A stretch of 64,000 bases of DNA. Source: Pseudanabaena sp. ABRG5-3 (lineage in GTDB: Bacteria > Cyanobacteriota > Cyanobacteriia > Pseudanabaenales > Pseudanabaenaceae). Within the stretch, counting starts at the first letter, position 1. The number at the start of each line of letters is the position of its first letter. A program made the position numbers and the translations under genes. The notes under the pieces are model-generated. The model saw nothing but the letters and a program-made list of their open reading frames with translations. It was not told the DNA's origin and searched no databases. Below, one piece after another: positions 60,176 to 64,000 of the stretch. The stretch is taken from the NCBI RefSeq assembly GCF_003967015.1, contig NZ_AP017560.1, positions 3,408,048-3,472,047 of the forward strand, in the 5' to 3' direction.

Positions 60176-61699
60176 TTAAGTAGCACGATCTAATGTGCGA
60201 TATTGCACTGCTTCTGCGACATGCACGACTTGAATGTCTTCGGTGCTAGCTAAATCTGCGATCGTGCGCGATACTTTGAGAATGCGATCAGTGGCACGAG
60301 CAGACAAACCTAAACGCTTAATTGCCGCTTCTAAAAGATCTCGCGATGGATCGTCTAATTTACACCATTGGCGTAAATGCCTAGATTGCATCTGAGCATT
60401 ACAGTTAACCCTCGCCTCATTTTGAAATCGGGTTTGTTGGATTTTGCGAGATGCCTGTACTCTTTTTTTGACTGAACTAGAGTCTTCTCCCTCAGTCGAT
60501 CGCGTCATTTCATCGGGCTTTAAGCGAGCGACAGTTACTTGGAGGTCAATGCGATCCATTAATGGTCCAGATAGCTTTGCCCAATATTGCTCTCGCTGGC
60601 GCGGTGTGCAGGTGCAGGGCTGGACAGCATCGCCATAGTAGCCACATTGGCAGGGGTTCGTAGATGCGACGAGGGTAAACTGTGCTGGAAAGGTAACAGA
60701 TTGACGGGTGCGGGAAATGCTCACAAATCCATCTTCGAGGGGTTGGCGCAAAAATTCCAATACGTCCCTTTTAAACTCAGTCAGCTCATCCAGAAAAAGC
60801 ACACCATTTGTTGCAAGTGTTATTTCTCCTGGACGAGGGAAGCTGCCACCACCTACGAGTGAGGGTCCTGAGGCAGAATGGTGGGGACTGCGAAAGGGGC
60901 GATCGCTAACTAAGCCCTTACCTTTTAATAAGCCTGCGACTGAATGGATTCTAGTTACTTCTAGAGCCTCGTCAAAGTTCATGTTGGGCAAAATACTGGG
61001 TAAGCGCCTTGCTAAGAGGGTTTTACCAGAACCGGGGGGGCCTACAAAAATCAGGTTGTGTCCACCTGCGGCAGCGATTTCTAGGGCGCGGCGAGCATGT
61101 TGTTGACCTTTGACATCTTTTAGATCTAACTTAAAGTCGCTGTCATGCCATTTCATTTCAGGGTTTGCGACTATGGGTTGATATTTTTCGGGATGCGCCA
61201 GAAAATCACCAACCTCAGTAATACTTTGCAATCCATACACTGCTAAATCTTTGACAAGTGCTGCTTCTTGGGCGTTTTCCTTAGGCACAACGATCCCAAT
61301 CATGCCTAATCGCTTAGCAGCCGCAGCGATCGGTAGTACGCCTGACACAGGTCTTAGGGACCCATCAAGGGAAACTTCACCTAAGAATAAATGATCACCT
61401 AATAACTGTGGCTCAACTTGCTCGGAGGCAGCCAGAATACCAATGCTAATGGGTAAATCGAAAATTGGTCCCTCTTTGCGGAGATCGGCAGGGGTGAGAT
61501 TAATCACGATTTTTCGCATCGGGAAAGCATACCCTGCGTTTTTGATGGCAGCTTTTACCCGTTCGCGGCTTTCTTGCACTGCAGTATCAGGCAATCCTAC
61601 TAGAGTGATTCCGGGTAGTCCTCCCGATACATCTACTTCTACCCCTACCTGAATCGCATCGATGCCTAAAATTGTGGCACTCCAAACCCTTGCTAGCAC
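60176..61699 (-). CDS. comM: YifB/ComM Mg-chelatase-like AAA ATPase
   Basis: 507 residues. Start MLARVWSATILGIDAIQVGV, LPGITLVGLPDTAVQESRERV and ERVKAAI are family marks. Walker A GPPGSGKTLLARRLPSILP, Walker B GVLFLDELTEF and SRTRQSVTFPAQFTLVAS are present. C-terminal CQCGYYGD and the zinc-like cysteines are standard. ComM acts as a branch-migration helicase in natural transformation, promoting integration of incoming DNA. This fits the pilus-rich neighbourhood, though proximity to the taxis operon may be coincidental. Confidence 0.93.
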   Translation of the reverse strand: MLARVWSATILGIDAIQVGVEVDVSGGLPGITLVGLPDTAVQESRERVKAAIKNAGYAFPMRKIVINLTPADLRKEGPIFDLPISIGILAASEQVEPQLLGDHLFLGEVSLDGSLRPVSGVLPIAAAAKRLGMIGIVVPKENAQEAALVKDLAVYGLQSITEVGDFLAHPEKYQPIVANPEMKWHDSDFKLDLKDVKGQQHARRALEIAAAGGHNLIFVGPPGSGKTLLARRLPSILPNMNFDEALEVTRIHSVAGLLKGKGLVSDRPFRSPHHSASGPSLVGGGSFPRPGEITLATNGVLFLDELTEFKRDVLEFLRQPLEDGFVSISRTRQSVTFPAQFTLVASTNPCQCGYYGDAVQPCTCTPRQREQYWAKLSGPLMDRIDLQVTVARLKPDEMTRSTEGEDSSSVKKRVQASRKIQQTRFQNEARVNCNAQMQSRHLRQWCKLDDPSRDLLEAAIKRLGLSARATDRILKVSRTIADLASTEDIQVVHVAEAVQYRTLDRAT

Positions 61700-62103
61700 G
61701 TTGTCCTATAAAACTAATCTTTATAAAATATTATTGATTTAGCGTAACATACAGAGCTTTGTACCGCTAGTAACCCCCTATCATTCCTGACTTTATTCAC
61801 CGTATAAACTGTGATAACTAGCTTAGCGAGCGAAATTAAAAAACAGAGGAATTTTTGAGGGTGTGGCAAAGCCACACCCTCAAAAATTCCTTCAAACTTG
61901 AACTGGTTGTAATACAAACCTAGCCATTAGAACTAGTAAAAATGGCTGGAATAAATATTGGCAACAATCATAATTTATTCAAATTTATTCAATATTGTAG
62001 TTGGACATATTTTTAGATTTGGCTAAAACTAAGTACTAGTAATACGTACTAATACCTAATCTAAACCGTTAGCAACAACTTATAAATAATAATATGTGCT
62101 CAA
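61700..62103. other. Intergenic stretch with one palindrome
   Basis: 404 bases, AT-rich, no gene. Contains the palindrome 61848-61890 and the comM promoter. Confidence 0.5.
61848..61890. repeat. 20-bp perfect palindrome
   Basis: Arms 61848-61867 and 61871-61890 around AAA, core GTGTGGC/GCCACAC. Same architecture as the other spacer palindromes. Confidence 0.7.
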
Positions 62104-62388
62104 TTAATATTCTGAAAAGCTAAGCGATCGCATGGCAATCTCCTGCATTTCTGGCATTTCTGCATGATGGCTAATTGCCAGAGTGTCATGGAGCGCGTCA
62201 TGTAAAAGTGAGCTAAATTCATCAGTAGGTTGCCAAGATGGCTCAAAAGGATGAGCTGCTAAACTACATGCTTCCCATGTAGCACTGACGGGAACAGCTA
62301 ATCTGCCACAAAAACCACCCCTTCTTCCTTCAGGATTGTAATGCTGACACAATTTACAAGCTGTAATGGAGTTACCTGAAGAGTCCAT
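62104..62388 (-). CDS. Small Cys-rich protein, unknown
   Basis: 94 residues. Cysteines: CKLCQHYNPEGRRGGFCG (CxxC-x12-C) and CSLAAHPFEPSW, a likely zinc or Fe-S knuckle. The C-terminal half is helical (HDALHDTLAISHHAEMPEMQ). Similar short proteins occur in cyanobacteria without assigned function. It is isolated, with about 400 and 650 bases of non-coding DNA on its sides. Confidence 0.55.
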   Translation of the reverse strand: MDSSGNSITACKLCQHYNPEGRRGGFCGRLAVPVSATWEACSLAAHPFEPSWQPTDEFSSLLHDALHDTLAISHHAEMPEMQEIAMRSLSFSEY

Positions 62389-62753
62389 ATATCTTATTTG
62401 GCTTTGCCAAAATTACTAAAAGCAATTTATTAATTACTTCAATTATCAAGGGTAGCTTTTTGAAGTAAATTAGCTTATACATTAAGCAGAGAAAGAGTTA
62501 TAGCGATCCCGAATAAAATATTAACTTAATAATGTCTTAACTGATTCCTGTAATGCTTCTATGACAATCTTCTTGGAGATTTTTGTAATTAAAAGTATAG
62601 AAATCAATTATTAAGAAAATATATAGATATTTTTTGTGGATGATTTCACTGAGTATTTCTACTTTAAATCATAAAAAATATAGCAATATGATTACTTAAA
62701 GTAAAAATCCTATACCACTCCAGCACATTCTTTAACGTCAGTTCGACAAAAGG

Positions 62754-62794
62754 GCAAAATGGTAAGAATCGCAAAGCGATTCTTACCATTTTGC
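62754..62794. repeat. 19-bp perfect palindrome
   Basis: Arms 62754-62772 and 62776-62794, AAA loop, core AATCGC-AAA-GCGATT. Confidence 0.7.
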
Positions 62795-62827
62795 GCCATT
62801 TGATCTGTGCAAAGCACGGTTCATACT

Positions 62828-62861
62828 AATTCACGAAAGTGTTGTCACACTTTCGTGAATT
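62828..62861. repeat. 15-bp perfect palindrome
   Basis: Arms AATTCACGAAAGTGT / ACACTTTCGTGAATT, 62828-62842 and 62847-62861, loop TGTC. Confidence 0.65.
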
Positions 62862-62886
62862 GAAAACCAAACCCAGTGAGGGTTTT

Positions 62887-62921
62887 CAAAACTAAAAATG
62901 GCACAGCCATTTTTAGTTTTG
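62887..62921. repeat. 16-bp perfect palindrome
   Basis: Arms CAAAACTAAAAATGGC / GCCATTTTTAGTTTTG, 62887-62902 and 62906-62921, loop ACA. Confidence 0.65.
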
Positions 62922-62961
62922 GTGTCAATATCGAAATCACATTTCTTTGGAACACGCAGAA

Positions 62962-63024
62962 AAATAATGAAGAGATTGTTTGTGGCGCGGCTTAGCCGCG
63001 CCACAAACAATCTCTTCATTATTT
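62962..63024. terminator. Terminator of the HD gene, 30-bp perfect palindrome
   Basis: Arms 62962-62991 and 62995-63024, loop TTA, core GTGGCGCGGC/GCCGCGCCAC. At 18 bases from the HD-domain stop codon it is its likely terminator, but it is the longest of the chain and has the same GC-core/AT-arm form. Confidence 0.7.
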
Positions 63025-63041
63025 GAATACTATTTAAGTAG

Positions 63042-64000
63042 CTATTTCAAGGCGATCGTTTTGGGAATAGTATTTTGCTCTGCTAAGGTATCTAGACCCT
63101 TTGGTGTACAGAGATGCTCAGGTAAAGCTGAGCCAGAAGGATCAAGTTTTTCGGCTAGATGTGGATATTTAATTCTGCCGTGATTACGCTCTTGCCAAAC
63201 TTTAATAAATACAGGGGCAATGCGGTCTAAGTCTTCCCACGTTAACGAACAATCTTGGAGTTGTCCATCATCCCATCTTGCTTTAAAAATTTGCATGAGT
63301 AAGTTCTTAGCTGCTTCTAAGGTAGTTTCCGTACCAAGCGATCGCAAAGCAGCTTCACAGGCATCCGCCAACATCACAATGCCCGTCTCGCGAGATTGAG
63401 GAATGGGGCCCGCATAGCGAAATTCTGACTCAATTACATAGTCTGATCGATTCTTGGCTTGACAATAGAAGTAGGAAATAGTGATTGTGCCTTGATGTTC
63501 TGGAATAAAAGCTTGAAGCATTTCAGGAAGGTGATGTTTTTGAGCTAGTTTGATGCCGCCAGAAACATGATCCTTGACAATTTTGGCGCTGAGCCAAGGG
63601 TCATTCAGGATGTCATGGGGATTGGTTTGCCCCATTTGATTTTCAATGAAATATTCAGGTTTGAGGGTTTTACCAATATCGTGATAGAGAGTGCCTGTTC
63701 TTACTAAAGTGGTGTCAGCTCCTAGTTCGCGAGCAGCAGCTTCAGCGAGATTTGCCACAAATAAAGTATGCTGAAAAGTGCCGGGGGTTTCGGTAACTAA
63801 ACGCCTTAATAGGGGGCGATCAAGGTTTGCAAGCTCTGCCAGTCGGAAGGGAGTTAGGGCATAGGAAATATGCTCTAGGTAAGGAATTGCTCCAAGTGCG
63901 ACGATTGCGGAAATCATGCCACCAGAGGCATATTTAAGGGCTGTAAGTAGGATTAGTATCGGTGGGGTTGTGCCGCCAATGAGGGTGATCGCGATATATA
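63042..64000 (-). CDS. 7TM-HD domain phosphohydrolase (5' part beyond window)
   Basis: C-terminal part; the frame is open from the stop at 63042 to base 64000 and continues outside. The visible start-like ATG at 63917 is internal, since the frame continues with hydrophobic residues (GGTTPPILILLTALKYASGG). HD domain: FQHTLFVANLAEAAARELG, YHDIGK, PHDIL, ending NHGRIKYP. This is the layout of 7TMR-HDED/PgpH proteins, c-di-AMP phosphodiesterases in several phyla. Here it probably tunes c-di-AMP in the cytoplasm. Confidence in the PgpH identity is lower as the N-terminus is not seen. Confidence 0.85.
   Translation of the reverse strand, partial: YIAITLIGGTTPPILILLTALKYASGGMISAIVALGAIPYLEHISYALTPFRLAELANLDRPLLRRLVTETPGTFQHTLFVANLAEAAARELGADTTLVRTGTLYHDIGKTLKPEYFIENQMGQTNPHDILNDPWLSAKIVKDHVSGGIKLAQKHHLPEMLQAFIPEHQGTITISYFYCQAKNRSDYVIESEFRYAGPIPQSRETGIVMLADACEAALRSLGTETTLEAAKNLLMQIFKARWDDGQLQDCSLTWEDLDRIAPVFIKVWQERNHGRIKYPHLAEKLDPSGSALPEHLCTPKGLDTLAEQNTIPKTIALK

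Larger units (their letters stand above)
62389..63041. other. Gene-free stretch with a chain of hairpins
   Basis: 653 bases. The first 350 are very AT-rich with no gene; 62754-63024 holds four separate palindromes one after another (listed individually). Confidence 0.6.

Overview
The window is cyanobacterial chromosome. The evidence is the gene content: tandem plant-type ferredoxins, zeta-carotene desaturase, aldehyde-deformylating oxygenase beside acyl-ACP reductase, HmpF and an Hmp/Pil taxis cluster, CobN, a stand-alone flavodiiron-type flavin reductase, DUF4079 and TIGR04376 proteins. The octamer GCGATCGC (HIP1) is also scattered through genes and spacers. Together with many intergenic palindromes this points to a filamentous, Pseudanabaena-like genome. 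The genus is inference.

Layout, left to right. 1-9.7 kb: truncated Ser/Thr kinase, murJ, two ferredoxins, glyS, the alkane pair ado-aar, gshB. 9.7-14.2 kb: DUF1517 membrane protein, a PilP/PulC-like anchored protein, a TIGR04376 coiled-coil protein, tRNA-Pro(GGG), DUF4079 protein and a small unknown. 14.2-26.4 kb: pdhB, crtQ (zds), DUF1993 protein, an RluD-type synthase, rsmI, a phasin-like protein, cyclophilin, hmpF, an Opp/Dpp-type permease, a membrane-anchored GIY-YIG protein, a 44-residue membrane protein, a flavin reductase and tRNA-Gly(GCC). 26.5-37.5 kb: tldD, a 51-residue candidate PirA with an NtcA-type site, a GH57 enzyme, a LysM/M23 peptidase behind a 0.9 kb leader, pheS, an ABC exporter and an ABC-2 permease. 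37.5-50.4 kb: cobB/cbiA, a hybrid sensor kinase, a cobN 5' fragment, an unrecognised 769-residue membrane/TPR protein, full-length cobN, recN. 50.4-60 kb: a chemotaxis-like operon for type IV pili (CheA of 1984 residues, PilJ, CheW, CheY). 60-64 kb: a YifB/ComM ATPase, a small Cys protein and the C-terminal part of a 7TM-HD phosphohydrolase.

Two features stand out. First, the spacers carry at least two families of palindromic, MITE-like units. Family A is about 105-110 bp, with ends like ATAAGTAGSTGGGCGCAATT. Family B has TATAGCT/TTAGGACA-type ends around a long hairpin whose core is often GGCGC-GAA-GCGCC. Several sit exactly on gene ends and supply stop codons, and one supplies about 17-19 C-terminal codons of CobB. 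A different GC-rich repeat lies in frame inside both cobB and cobN. Second, the 769-residue gene lies between an approximately 210-bp decayed copy of the cobN 5' end and the intact cobN. Its N-terminal helical region, SAWWW motif, membrane segments, TPRs and a C-terminal region that looks internally duplicated match no family I know. It is the best candidate here for something undescribed.

Functionally, the window joins pilus-based taxis (HmpF and the Che-like operon), cell-envelope work (murJ, LysM/M23, exporters, HD phosphodiesterase), photosynthetic redox metabolism (ferredoxins, crtQ, flavin reductase, ado/aar) and cobalamin synthesis (cobB, cobN).
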